Part shown: positions 16,106 through 26,926 of the stretch, in pieces
Layout of the letters: each line of letters begins with the position of its first letter
Numbering within the stretch: the first letter of the stretch is position 1
Assembly (NCBI GenBank): GCA_963709995.1
Contig: CAVPYN010000013.1
Location: forward strand, 70,787-134,786
Reading direction: 5' to 3'
DNA: 64,000 nucleotides
Source of the DNA: JAUIIK01 sp963709995
GTDB taxonomy: Bacteria; Chloroflexota; Chloroflexia; Thermomicrobiales; CFX8
The notes under the pieces: model-generated
What the model was told of the DNA's origin: nothing
The model's database searches: none
What the model saw: the letters and a program-made list of their open reading frames with translations, nothing else
Made by a program: the position numbers and the translations under genes

Positions 16106-16234
16106 CTCATCGATGGCCGGTGGGTGTCTGTCACCGGCGGGATCTGATCGAGCGTCAGTGTAGAACGGCGAGCCCGTTATGGCTCTGTTGTGCTCCCGTC
16201 ATGAGCTATGTACGAACCGTGACCGGAGCACGCT

Positions 16235-17773
16235 CTAGTCGGCCGACCAGCTGAAATCGCGGTCGATGGGCCAGAGCGGGCGCTGGAGGTGTCGGAAAGG
16301 CAGGCTCTCGTAATCGACGGTGCTGGCCCCCGGCGAAGCAAGCTCGATGATCTTCGAGACGATCGGACGCAACGATGCCCGGTGCGCCTGGTTCGACTTC
16401 ACGACGATGATCTTCTTTTCGTCAAAGACGATCCCGGCGCTCTTCATGAAATCGCGGTCATTTCTGGTGCGCTGTTTCGTGAAGATAACGTCGATCTTGT
16501 TGTCCAGTCGCAGGACGACCCGCATCCCGGCGTCGGCTTCGCGCCAGGCCTCGCGGGTGACTTCCTTGCCCCAGCCGCCGTGGGTCGGGCCACAGATCAT
16601 GTACTGCCCGTCATCGATTGTCTTGACCTTGCCCTTGATCGTGATCGGTTCGTAGAAACGCTGGTCGATACTCGCGCCAACTTCCATCTCCAGCGTTGCG
16701 CCGACACCGGCTGCGATAGCCGCATCCACGACGTTGGCGTCGCGAATTGTCACAACGGCGTCGCGCGCACCCTGCCGGATCAGGCTCTCTAGCACGGCGG
16801 GGCTATCTGAGGGCGTCGAGCTGCCGGGATCGTCGCCGAGATCGACCAGCACGACCGGCTTTTCCTCGTCGCTCTCGATCGCCAGTTTCACGCCTTCGTC
16901 GATCGGGTAGATCGGGCGGACGCTGAGGATCTCGTGCCGCTTTGCCCAGACTCGCTCGGCCATCTCCTTCGCCAGCCGTTCGGCCAGTTCGGGATCGCCA
17001 TCGGTCGTCGCGATGACCGACATGCTCGCTTCGGGCGTGTCGGCGTAGCCATAGCCACCCAGAATCGTAACGTCGATGACGCCCGGTGTGTCCTCGACCG
17101 CCTCGCGGATGAGATTGAGCTGGTAGAGCGGCAGCATCTCCTCCTCGGCGGCGTCGTGGGACCAGGTGCTCTGGCCGATGTTCGGCCCGATGATCGGGAC
17201 ATGCACCAGCTTGGTCACCGGATTGATCTCGCCGTCGAGAATCCGCAGCATGCACGCGCCCGCTTCGAGACCGCACTCGTAGCTATCGACGTGCGGGTTG
17301 GTGTTGTTCGGGAACGCGCCAGAGAGCAGCGCCACCTCGTCGTGAGTCATGATGCCATGGAAGTCGTAGGTCGCGACAAAGGGAATGCCCTCGCCGAGCG
17401 CATCACGCGCCGCCTGCAGCAAGTTGCCCTCGGCGTCGGTGTAGGGGTCGTCCGCCGCCATAGCCCCGTGGAGGGCAAAATAGACACCATCGAGTGGCAT
17501 CGCCTCTTTGAGCCCGTTGACGATGATGTCACGATAGTGCTCGAAGATCTCGGCGCTGATGAGCCCGCCGTGGATGAATCGGATGTCAGCGATCGGCACG
17601 ATCTCGATATCGTCGCGCTGGACCGTTTCGAGGAAACCACCGACGTAGCTTCTCGGGTGCGTGTGGTCGATGAGCGCCTGCCCAAGATGCAGATCGGCGT
17701 CCGGCTCGGTATTCTGCTCTAGCGCAAAGGTGTTCGTCTCGTGGAAGAAGGACGCAACCGCGACGCGTTTCAC
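16235..17773 (-). CDS. M81-family metallopeptidase (MlrC-like)
   Basis: The 512-residue protein begins with the family signature VAVASFFHETNTFA. Zinc-site histidines and acids appear in FALHGAMAADDPYTDAEGNL and TYDFHGIMTHDEVALLSGAF. The C-terminal domain (MlrC_C) includes VDLGDDPGSSTPSDSPAVLE. MlrC of Sphingomonas cleaves linearised microcystin products, but most homologues have unknown substrates and are often annotated as hydrolases of small peptides or lactams. It overlaps the upstream DinB gene by four bases (ATGA), so the two are translationally coupled. Confidence 0.88.
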   Translation of the reverse strand: MKRVAVASFFHETNTFALEQNTEPDADLHLGQALIDHTHPRSYVGGFLETVQRDDIEIVPIADIRFIHGGLISAEIFEHYRDIIVNGLKEAMPLDGVYFALHGAMAADDPYTDAEGNLLQAARDALGEGIPFVATYDFHGIMTHDEVALLSGAFPNNTNPHVDSYECGLEAGACMLRILDGEINPVTKLVHVPIIGPNIGQSTWSHDAAEEEMLPLYQLNLIREAVEDTPGVIDVTILGGYGYADTPEASMSVIATTDGDPELAERLAKEMAERVWAKRHEILSVRPIYPIDEGVKLAIESDEEKPVVLVDLGDDPGSSTPSDSPAVLESLIRQGARDAVVTIRDANVVDAAIAAGVGATLEMEVGASIDQRFYEPITIKGKVKTIDDGQYMICGPTHGGWGKEVTREAWREADAGMRVVLRLDNKIDVIFTKQRTRNDRDFMKSAGIVFDEKKIIVVKSNQAHRASLRPIVSKIIELASPGASTVDYESLPFRHLQRPLWPIDRDFSWSAD

Positions 17774-18315
17774 TCCCCGGCTCCGACCGTCTCCAGCACA
17801 TCGAGCAGCTGCCCCATCTCTCCGCGATGCTCGGCTTCGTGCTGAATCAGGTGATGGACGACCCAGGCTGTCGATACGACCGCGTCCGAAATCTCCCGTG
17901 GCCGGCTGAACTCCTCATCCGACAGACCAGCCAGTGTGTCGATCAGTTGTTCGCGCACCCAGGCCAGGCGCTCGAGGTGGCTGTCGAGCGAGACACCGGT
18001 CACAGACGTCAGGTTGCCGCGCTCATCGCGATGGTTGTATGGAAATATCGCGATTGCCTCGTCGGGATAACTCTCCCGCTCCTGGATCTCAACGTAGAGC
18101 CAATCGGCTTCGATGATGGCGATGTGATAGAGCAGCGTCCCGATGGTGTGCTGGTGGTAGGGCGCGACGGCATCGACCGTCACCGGCCCGACCCGCTCCA
18201 GCGTTTCCAGCGTCCGCCTGCGTCCATCTTCCAGCGCCGCGATCCAGAGGCCAACACCAGGCGACACACCGCGTGGTGAGTTGAGCGTGATCTGTCGTGT
18301 TTCGGTTGTTGCCAT
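17770..18315 (-). CDS. DinB-family protein coupled to the M81 gene
   Basis: The 181-residue protein has the DinB metal histidines in TIGTLLYHIAIIEADWLYVE and in VVHHLIQHEAEHRGEMGQLL (HxxEHRG, the usual second motif). Its stop overlaps the start of the M81 gene by four bases, implying equal translation and probably a related task. It is distinct in sequence from the tandem DinB genes at 12.1-13.7 kb. It starts about 65 bp past the ileS stop on the same strand, so read-through from the ileS transcript is possible. Confidence 0.83.
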   Translation of the reverse strand: MATTETRQITLNSPRGVSPGVGLWIAALEDGRRRTLETLERVGPVTVDAVAPYHQHTIGTLLYHIAIIEADWLYVEIQERESYPDEAIAIFPYNHRDERGNLTSVTGVSLDSHLERLAWVREQLIDTLAGLSDEEFSRPREISDAVVSTAWVVHHLIQHEAEHRGEMGQLLDVLETVGAGE

Positions 18316-18379
18316 GTATGTTGCCCACGCTATCCACTTCAGCGATCGTTCGCCTCCACTGCCCGGGCATCATACATCC

Positions 18380-21300
18380 CTACCGCTTGTCCATCAGCGA
18401 CCCGACACGAGTCAGCCCGGCGTAGGCGACGTGGTTGCCGAGCTTGATGTCGTCGTGGTGGGCGCAGTCTTCGGCGTCGCCGGCGGCGATTTCCTCGGCG
18501 AGGGTCTCGGCCTTGATGTAGGCGGCGTGGGTCTTGATTGCCTCGGCTGCGTCGCCGGTCGCGCTGTAGACGAGCTTGATCGTATCCTCGATCTGCAAAC
18601 CGGCCTGTTTGCGCAGGTCCTGGACGCCACGGACGAAGTCGCGGGCCATGCCCTCCAGCATCAATTCGTGGGTCAACGTCGTGTCGAGCGCGGCCAGGAT
18701 GTCGCCATCTTCTGCTACGTTGAAGCCTTCACGCTCGGCTACGTCGACCAGCACTTCCTCGTCGGTCAGTTCAACCTTGTCGCCATTGAGCGAAACGGTC
18801 ACGTTGCCACCTGAGCGGAATGTCGCCGCAGCCTCCGTTGGGTCGAGCTGCATGATCGCGCCACGCAGTGCGTTCATCTGCTTGCCGTACTTCGGACCCA
18901 GCACCGCGAAGTTGGGCTTGACCTGGTACTCGGCGTACTCGGCCGGATCGTCGATCCAGGCGATGCTCTTGACGTTCAGCTCGTCGAGCAGTTGCTCCTG
19001 CAACGCGTCGACGCCGCTGCGGACCTCCCCGTTGCGCGCCCAGATGTAGAGCGTCGAGAGCGGCTGGCGTACCTTGACGCTGGCCTTGTTGCGGGCCGCG
19101 CGGCCCAGGTTTGTCACCCGCAGCAGCGCCGCCATATCGCGGTCGAGCGCAGCGTCGACCTTTGCGGCGTCCACCTCCGGGTAGTCGTTCAGGTGGATCG
19201 AGCGAGGAGCCTCCGGCGCTACCGCGACGACGAGGTTCTGATACATCTCCTCGGTCAGGAACGGTGTAAATGGCGCCATCAACTTGGCCAGATCGACCAG
19301 CACCTCGTAGAGCGTCTGGTAGGCGGCTGCTTTGTCGCGGTCGGCTTCTGTCTTCCAGAAGCGGCGGCGGTTGCGGCGGATGTACCAGTTGGATAACTCC
19401 TCGATAGCGAAGTTCTCGATCGCCTTCGTCGCACGGACCGGGTCGTAGTCGTCCAGCCCGGCGCGCACCTCGGCGATCGTGCCCTGCAAGCGGGAGATGA
19501 TCCAGCGGTCGAGCAGCGTGCGCTCGGCGAGCGGCACCTGGTTCTCGGGCAGCGTCGGGTCGAAGCCGTCGAGGGCGGCGTAGTTGGCGAAGAAGGCGTA
19601 GGAGTTCCAGATCGGGATGATGACTTGCCGCCGGACCTCGTCGCCGGTGCCATAGCCGAAGTTGACGTTGATCCAGGGCGTCTGGCGGCAGAACAACCAG
19701 CGCATGACGTCCGAGCCCATGCGGTCGGCCGCTTCGTCGAAGGGGATCGAGTTGCCCCAGCTCTTGTGCATCTCGCGGCCGTGCTCGTCGCGCACCAGTG
19801 CGTGACCGAGGCAGGTCAGGTAGGGCGCTTCGTCGGCCATGACGACGCTCTGAGCCAGCATCGAATAGAACCAGTTGCGGAACTGGCCGGGGAAGGACTC
19901 GGTGATGAAGTCGGCCGGGAACCACTTCCTCCACTTGTCTTCGATCTTCGGTGTAGTACATCGTGCTGAAGGGCACGGCCCCGGCGTCGAGCCAGGGGTT
20001 GCCGACGTCTTTGATCCGGCTCACTTCGGCGTGCCGCAGGCCGAGCAGCGGATCTTGACGGCGTCGACCCAGGGGCGGTGCGGCGAGTTGCCCTCGAACT
20101 CGTCCCAGCCCGGAAATGGCGCGCTCTTTGCAGTTCTTCCTTCGAGCCGATGACCTCGAATTCGCCGCACTCCTCGCACTCATAGATAGGCAGAGCGAGA
20201 CCCCAGTAGCGCTTCTTCGAGATCATCCAGTCGTCCATGTTGCGCAGCCAGTCGATCTCGCGCTCTTCGCCGAATTCGGGGATCCAGCGAATGTCGCGGG
20301 TGATCTCCATCAGCCGCTCGCGCAGCGGTCCCATCGCGATGTACCACTCGTCGACGACGCGAAAGACGACGTCGGTCTTGCAGCGCCAGCAGGTCGCGTA
20401 GCGGTGGCTGTAGTCGTGGTCGTAGAGCAGCAGGCCGCGCGCGCGCAGGTCGTCGATGACCGGCTTGGCGACATCGTGGGCGTACATCCCGCTGAGGAAG
20501 TCGAAGCCCTCGTAGAAATGACCCATTTCGTCGATCGGCGCGATGACCTGGAGATCGTGCACCTTCGAGAGTTGGTAGTCCTCGCGGCCACAGCCTGGTG
20601 CGATGTGGACGATGCCGCTTCCCTCGTCTGCTGCAACATCATCCCAGGCGATGACTCGATGTTTCGACATCGGCATTGGCCGGCAGATGGTCGTAGAAGT
20701 CCGGTATAGCTCCGGCCGATCAGATCCGTGCCCGTGACCCTACTCGAGCTCGATGTAGTCGCCGCGCAGCGCGTGCTGCATCGCTTCCTCGGCCAGGTAG
20801 AAGATGTGGCCATGCTGCTCGACTTTGACGTAGGTCAGCTCGGGATGGACCGCCGCCGCGACGTTGGCCGGCAGCGTCCAGGGCGTCGTCGTCCAGACCA
20901 GCAGCGAGGCGTCCTCGTCGTCTAGCTTCAGCAGCGCGTAGAGCGAGCGGTGGGTCCGGTCGGTGTAGCCCTCGCCGATCTCCATCTCGGAGAGGCCAGT
21001 GCCGCAGCGCGGGCACCAGGGCATTGAGTCGTCGCCCTTGTAAAGGAGACCCTTCTCGTTGCACTGCTTCAGGAAGTTCCAGATCGTGTAGTTGTTGACG
21101 TCGGACATCGTGAAGTAGGAGTCGTCCCAGTCCATGAAATTGCCGAGCCGTTTGGTCTGCTCGGTGATGAATCGTGGCGTACTTGAGCACGCGTTCCTTG
21201 CACGTCTCGACGAACTCGGTCGATGCCGTATTCCTCGATGTCGCGCTTTGAGGTGAAACCCAGTTCGCGCTCGACCTCGACCTCGACCCAGAGCCCCTGG

Positions 21301-21626
21301 CAGTCGAAGCCGTTCTGGTAGCGCTGCTTGTGGCCGAGCATCGTGTGATAGCGCACCCAGAGATCTTTGTAGGTGCGGCCCCAGGCGTGGTGGACGCCCA
21401 TCGGGTTGTTGGCGGTGATCGGGCCATCGAGGAAGGACCAGTTGGTCGCGCTGTTGTCGTTCTTGCTGAGGTAGTCCTCAACAATCCCGTCGCCATACCA
21501 CCAGTGCAGCCGATCCCGTTCCATGGCCGGGAAATCGACCCTGGTTTCGACGGAGTTGAATGTCTTCTTCGCTTGGTGCGGATGCCATGCTGCGTGCCTT
21601 TCCCTGAACGTCCTCGTTGGAGTCAA
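18380..21626 (-). CDS. ileS: isoleucyl-tRNA synthetase, frame-disrupted in its 5' half
   Basis: Homology is continuous over about 1,080 codons, but at least seven single-base frame changes occur between 21190 and 19950. Pieces read RDRLHWWYGDGIVEDYLSKN, FVETCKERVLKYAT, FMDWDDSYFTMSDVNNYTIW, the editing-domain threonine motif WTTTPWTLPANVA, VIAWDDVAADEGSGIVHIAP, and WLDAGAVPFSTMYYTED. From 19950 to the stop at 18380 the frame is clean and holds the KMSKS-equivalent loop as MHKSWGN. The HIGH region is GVHHAWG. The start is uncertain: TTG 21626 is in frame, while an ATG at about 21587 lies in another frame and may point to one more indel. A T-box leader precedes it. Sequencing error is the best explanation for the breaks. 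Confidence 0.85.
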
Positions 21627-21855
21627 TCAGCTGCTTCGCTGGACATCGATAACACCCAAGACTGATCATTTCGACCGGAAGCTGCGGAGTCGAGAAATCC
21701 CAGGTGGACAATGCTGTGAAACGTCGCTGCAAACCTGTCGCTCCCTCGTTCGATCATCGTTCTGTCGCGATTAGGCAATGCACGCATCGCCGGTACGGGT
21801 GCTGGTCCGTGAGGCGATCGACGGCGCGGGCCGATCAGGCACCGCACTGCGGCGC

Positions 21856-21890
21856 AAACAAAAACACCCATCCTCGCGAACGAGGACGGG
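21856..21890 (-). terminator. intrinsic terminator of the ileS T-box
   Basis: On the minus strand CCCGTCCTCG (21890-21881), loop TTCG, and CGAGGATGGG (21876-21867) form a 10-bp stem with one G-U pair, immediately followed by TGTTTTTGTTT. It competes with the antiterminator formed with the T-box sequence next to it. Confidence 0.92.
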
Positions 21891-22168
21891 CGTCACCCGC
21901 GGTACCACCTCGGTTGTCCGCGCAATGCATGCACGGACCACTCACTCCGGTACGGCCCGCCGATGCGAGCGATACCGGCGCCGCTGGTAACGGGCGGCGA
22001 ACCCGGCCACGTCTACTGGGGTTGGATTAACCCGTTTGGGTGGCGGCTCGGGAAGGATTTTCCACCGGTTGCTTGCCGTCCGGCTCCCACCAGCCCGGAC
22101 TCGCTTGGGGCATCCACCCCGGTGTACTCGTTTCCGTCAACACCTGTCTCTGCCTCTCGGCATGTTCC
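21856..22168 (-). promoter_or_regulatory. T-box riboswitch leader of ileS
   Basis: On the minus strand the conserved T-box appears as AACCGAGGTGGTACCGCG (21915-21898). It is followed by a terminator hairpin and U run (21890-21856). Upstream, a Stem I-like region shows AGAGACAGG, the AGTA bulge element in ACGAGTACACC, and a late GGAAAATCCTTCCC segment in which AUC at 22058-22056 is a candidate isoleucine specifier. A TATACT -10-like box lies at 22174-22169; I see no good -35. Uncharged tRNA-Ile should stabilise the antiterminator and allow ileS transcription. The ileS start is about 230 bases past the terminator. Confidence 0.93.
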
Positions 22169-22348
22169 AGTATAACACCGCGTCCAGCGGCGACGATGCA
22201 ACCCACGATCTATCGGGCAGGCTAGCTAGTCGTGGCAATAGTGCCGTCAAGTGCTATTGCGGTTGTGAAAAGGTGGAGAGCAATGTGTATGCTCATCTCG
22301 TACAGGCAAACTGCTCAGAGTGATAGTCCTCGGAGGTCTCTTCGTAAG

Positions 22349-23633
22349 GTGAAGCATTCGATTCTCGACCGGCACTTCCAGGGGTTGTGGCGTAACGGGA
22401 ACTTCCTGAAGCTGTGGGCCGGGGAGACGATCTCGGAGTTCGGGACGCAGATCAGCTTCGTCGCGATTCCGTTGCTGGCGGTGCTCACGTTCGAAGCGTC
22501 GCCGTCGCAGATGGGACTGCTAGCGGCGTCGAGCGAGTTGCCCGCCCTGACGCTGGCGCTCTTCATCGGCGTCTGGGTCGACCGCTTGCGCCGGCGTGCT
22601 GTGATGATGGTCGCGAATATCGGGCGGGCGTTTCTTCTCTTCCTGATTCCCCTGGCCGTCTGGTCAGGGATGCTGAATATCTGGTTCCTGTACGTCGTCT
22701 CGTTCCTGGCCGGGACGCTGACTGTCTTCTTCGCCGTCGGCTACCAGTCCTATCGTGCCGACCATCGTGCGCCGCGATCAACTGGTCGAGGGCAATAGCA
22801 AGCTCGCGACAAGTGCCTCCGGCTCGCTCATTGTCGGACCGGCGATTGCTGGCGCGCTCGTCCAGATCGCCTCAGCGGCCTTCGCCGTTCTGATCGATGC
22901 TATCTCCTATCTCGTGGCGGCTATCTTCCTCTGGCGCATCGACGCACAGGAAAGCGCACCATCACCACGGGAGTCGCGGTCGGGCATCTGGCGCGAGATT
23001 GGCGAAGGGCTGAGGGTCATTCGCGACGAGCCGATTCTACGGACGCTCGGTATCAGCACCGGGATCGCCGTCCTCTTCGAGAATATCCAACTCGTCGCCG
23101 TCATCCTCTATATCACCCGTGATCTGGGGTTGAGTGCGGGGGTGTTCGGAATCATCTTCGCCTCCGGCGGCGTGGGCTATCTCATCGGTGCCGTGGTGGC
23201 GAATCGGTTGTCGGCGTGGCTGGGGCTTGGCCGGGTGATTGTCGGCGGGCTGTGCCTGAGTTCTGTGAGCAATGGACTGGTGCCGTTGGCAAGCGGCTCG
23301 ACCGTGTTCGCGGTCGGAGTGTTGCTCGTCGCCTTCTCAACTGGCGCGGCGGGTGGGACGATTTACGATCTGAATCAGGTCAGCCTGCGACAGGCCGTCA
23401 CGCCGGACCGGCTGCTCGGACGGGTCGCGGCAGCCTCCGAGTGGTCATTCGAGGCGCGGCACCTGTCGGTGCGCTGTTGGCGGCTTGCTTGGCGAGTGGC
23501 TCGGTTCCGTGGGGCGTTGGTCGTCGCCGCGGCCGGTTTTCCGGTGGCCGTGCTCGTCGTCTGGTTCTCGCCGGTGCGTCTGTTGCTTGTTCCTCCGGAA
23601 GAGCCCGGTCCTGGCTTACGAAGCTACCAGTAG
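22349..23633 (+). CDS. MFS transporter (DHA3/EntS-like), frame-disrupted
   Basis: The GTG at 22349 (GGAGG 13 bases upstream) begins VKHSILDRHFQGLWRNGNFL, the usual start of MFS_3 proteins (FLKLWAGETISEFGTQIS). The frame breaks near 22755, where GYQSY should continue into LPTIVRRDQLVEGNSKLATS but one base is missing. It breaks again twice at about 23430-23510, around GAAPVGALLA. The last segment (FPVAVLVVWFSPVRLL) ends at 23633. Twelve hydrophobic segments can be followed across frames. Members export siderophores, macrolides or other compounds. Its stop overlaps the convergent cysteine-rich gene by ten bases. Confidence 0.78.
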
Positions 23634-26264
23634 CTGATGTTCGTCGCTCCGGGCGCGATATCTCCCATAGCAGCGGCAACTCCCATCCGTGAACTCTCCT
23701 CCAGTGCGAAGTCGCCGGGGCAGTCGCAACCCTGGTTTCCGGTGCAGATGCAGCCTTCAGGACAGCAGTAGTTGTCGCCGCAGCATACGGGGTAAATCGA
23801 AGGGCAGCAGAAACTGCCTCCGCAGCAGACCGGGAAGCCGGTAGAGCAACAATAGCCGTAGGCTGAACAGCAATGTGGATAGTCGCCCCCACAGCAGAGG
23901 CCACCGCCACAGTCGATGAGTTCGGGACAGCACACTCCATCGGGTACGCAGGTTCCATTGTTGCAGCAGGTGCCCTCGCATGCTCGACATCGCCCGTCAG
24001 GGTTGCAGACTTCGCAGAAGCCACATTCGGCATCCGTCTGACATTCGATGCACGCACCATTGACGCAGTTCGTCCCGGCCGGGCACTCGACACCGCAAGC
24101 CCCACAATGGTCATCGTTGGACTGGAGATCAACGCACATATCCTCGCAGCAGGTTTCAGAGGAGAGACATTCGGCGCAAGGTCCGGGGTCGCTGCAGATT
24201 CCGTTGATGCAGTGTTCATCCGGGCCGCAGACGATGCCGCAGCCGCCGCAATTCTGATCATCGCTCATCAGATCGAGACAAATGCCGTCGCAGCAGGTCT
24301 GCCCTGCAAAGCAGGAGACGCCGCAGCCACCACAGTTATTGAAATCGGTAAGCAGGTCAACGCAGACATCGACGCAACAATAGTTGGTGAGATCAGCCCC
24401 CTGGTCGCAACCAGGGCATGAGTTCGCAGCCGCAGTGCAGACGCCGTTGATACAGTTCCTGGCCGTCCGGGCAGCTGATTCCGCAGGCGCCGCAGTTCGT
24501 GCTATCGGACAGGATGTCGATGCATGTGCCATTGCAGCACGCTTGTCCCGTAAAACAGCGTTCGCCGCAAGCGCCGCAATTGTTAGCGTCTTGCGTCAGG
24601 TCGGTGCAGCTCCCTTCGCAGCAGAAGTTTGCTGGATCATCGTCCGAGCAAAAATCGCAGGTAGCGCACTCGAAGTAACAGATCTCTTCGCAGGTTGATT
24701 GCTGGGCCTGTTCCAGACACCGCGATGCAACGATCATCACACAGGTAAAAAACCACCTGTCAATCCCATTTGGAGACTCTGTATCAATATTTTCCGACTT
24801 CGTCCCGCAGATCGCATGAGCAACGGATCTGCAGCTTCCCAAGGATTGCTCTCTGACGTACACTCGGAGTTCCGGAAGTTGAGTACAGGAGCTGAGACAG
24901 ACATCACATGGATCAGTCCCAGCAAGCTGAGGTGCGGACATTGGATCAGCGATGACGTTTGGCGGCACGAATAACGCCTCAACAAAGCCCTCGGAATTTA
25001 CTGATAGCAAATACAGCGGACGTTTCTGAGCCGTTGCGACGAGCGCATAGATCAAAGGCTCGCCATCCTCGGTAGGGTCGAAGATGACCGTCGCATGGAG
25101 CGGATTTGGCGGACTAGTCTCCATCTCAATCGACAGGAAGTCGGTAGTTAGCAGACCGGGACCGCTGATCGCCGTTGCGCTCCGCCCAACTGTCGCAAAA
25201 CCCTCGATGATCAGATACTGGAACAATTGGCGATGCTTCAGGTTGTCATCTGCAGCTGCCTGGAGTTGGTCCTGGACTTCCTGCGGCGCATCGCCAATCG
25301 AGACTTCTTGCTGCGGTGATGCCCGCCAGCTGTGATAGTGCTGGCCGACATTGCCGGCCTCGACGACGAAGCCTTCCGGGTTGCCGGGCGTGTAGGTCAG
25401 ACAGCGGCGCTCGAAACACTGCATCAGGACGAGACGCTTGTGTCCCACCAACTAGCACCTCGGCCCAGTAGGGCTCGGTGATCGGTCTGCCGGTCGCGAA
25501 GTAGGGGCTGTCGAAGAGCGGCGCGGAGACGACCTGCCCGTCCTCGTAGACCGATCCGGACGAGTTCATGAAGTCCCAGAATGGCGCGGCGATGCTGTGG
25601 TTGGTGACGTCGTCGGTGATGGCGACGGTGACGCCCTGGCCCGCCAGCCCGGAATCGTCGCTTACCGTCGCCGGCGCGGTCGATGCGCTGGGTGATCGTC
25701 GAGCCGACTGGCAATGACGGCGGCGTCGAGGACGGCTCCGAAGGTCGCGTAGGTCGGGCCATTCGGGTCGTTCGACATCTCCGGCGACGTTGATCGCCGC
25801 TGGCGATCTGTCCTGGAACTGGCTGTCGCCGAGTTGCATGCGCTGCCGGTGATCAGCTCGACGACGAGCAGGCCGTTGGTGACGTCCCAGGGCGGCGCCG
25901 TCGGCGCGGAAGCTGTTGTCCTCCATGCGGGCTTTGTCGAAGTACTGGACGGTGCGGTTGCCACCCGGCGCTTCCTCGTAGGGTTCGCTCGACGGCCTCG
26001 GTGAAGGCTTCCGGCCCCCACATCCAGGTGCGGGCGCCAGCGCCGTCGGCGACCGGTTTGTCGGTTCTGTCCCAGGTGCGCTGGAATGTACTGGTGGCAG
26101 GGGTGATAGCTGGTTCGCGACTGTCATCCGCTTCGGCATCGTGGACACCGAAGCGGGAGCAGGAGACCACCGACAGCGAGACCGAGCGCGCCCTTGAGCA
26201 GCCCACGCCGGGAGGAACGAGCGCCTATGAGTTTGGAGAGTTCGTCGAATCGATGCTCACTCAT
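23624..26264 (-). CDS. Tat-exported, extremely cysteine-rich protein with Stig1-like repeats (frame-disrupted)
   Basis: Reassembled over at least seven frame changes (near 26160, 25990, 25910, 25840, 25690, 25450 and 24460), the protein has about 875 residues. It begins MSEHRFDELSKLIGARSSRR with a twin-arginine segment and hydrophobic core (GLLKGALGLAVGGLLL). A domain with FTEAVEEPYEEAPGGN, VQYFDKARMEDNSF, WDVTNGLLVVELITG, PFWDFMNSSG and CFERRCLTYTPGNPEGF follows, then a beta-rich region (residues about 270-430). The C-terminal 300 residues hold about 58 cysteines by my count. They include units of the form CCxGxCxDLxxDxxNCGxCG (for example DDQNCGGCGIVCGPDEHC), as in stigma-specific Stig1-like repeats of myxobacteria. 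The last stretch is Cys-Cys pairs (PVCCGGSFCCPSIYPVCCGD). Function is unknown; many disulfides or metal ligands are implied. Confidence 0.72.
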
Positions 26265-26491
26265 CATCGGTGGCTTTCACAGGCCGATTTGGCAGAAGCG
26301 GCTCATCCGCTGACGATGAACGGATCGGCTACACGTTGCGAGGACTGTAGCCCGGTGCTACCTACTGCGTCAATCCTCATGACCATAAGCCAGGAGGCGG
26401 CGCGATGCTAGTATTATCGCAAGCTGACGCATCCTGCTCGCCAGCGCCCGCTATGGGTGCGCGCAGGGAAGCATTCGCCGGAGGTTCGTAG

Positions 26492-26926
26492 ATGGATCTC
26501 GCACTCCTCATCGCACGGCTTCTTCTGGCCGGCGTCTTCGCCGTTGCTGGAATCGCCAAACTGCTCGACCGTGAAGGCTCGCGGAAGGCTCTGGTGGGCT
26601 TTGGGGTCCCGGGGCGTATTGCTCCGCCGCTGGCGATCTTGCTGCCGCTGGCGGAACTGGCCGTTGCGCTGGCGTTGCTGCCGCTGGCGACCGCCTTTTG
26701 GGGCGCGATCGGCGCGCTGGTGCTACTGGGCCTCTTCGTCGTTGGGATTGCCGCCAGCATGGCGCGCGGCGAAGCTCCTGACTGCCACTGTTTTGGACAG
26801 ATCCATTCCGAGCCCGCCGGTTGGTCGACGCTCATTCGCAACTCGATACTGGCACTCTCTGCCGCCTTCGTCGTCTTTGCCGGAGGCGTCGAGCCTGGTG
26901 CAGAGTTTGACCGGCTGGATCGGTGA
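26492..26926 (+). CDS. MauE/DoxX-family redox-associated membrane protein
   Basis: The 144-residue protein has four hydrophobic segments (first LLIARLLLAGVFAVAGIAKL, a MauE/DoxX signature). A cysteine pair sits in a loop between the third and fourth segments (GEAPDCHCFGQIHSEPAG), matching the MauE pattern in which the pair passes electrons to or from a thioredoxin-like partner. It overlaps the triple-thioredoxin gene by 29 bases, so the two are one transcription unit. It is divergent from the cysteine-rich exported protein. MauE is needed to form the six disulfides of methylamine dehydrogenase's small subunit. No methylamine dehydrogenase is encoded here. Confidence 0.85.
   Translation: MDLALLIARLLLAGVFAVAGIAKLLDREGSRKALVGFGVPGRIAPPLAILLPLAELAVALALLPLATAFWGAIGALVLLGLFVVGIAASMARGEAPDCHCFGQIHSEPAGWSTLIRNSILALSAAFVVFAGGVEPGAEFDRLDR

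Noticed and set aside
16934..17722. 262-codon plus-strand open frame
   Set aside because: It is opposite the M81 gene and lacks any motif; high GC produces long antisense frames.
21623..21871. 82-codon minus-strand frame between the T-box terminator and ileS
   Set aside because: It begins at the terminator U run and overlaps the ileS start; it has no family motif and no ribosome site.
26457..26890. upstream extension of the triple-thioredoxin frame over MauE
   Set aside because: The MauE frame has the family helices and CxC loop; the other frame is Arg/Ser-rich shadow sequence until GTG 26898.
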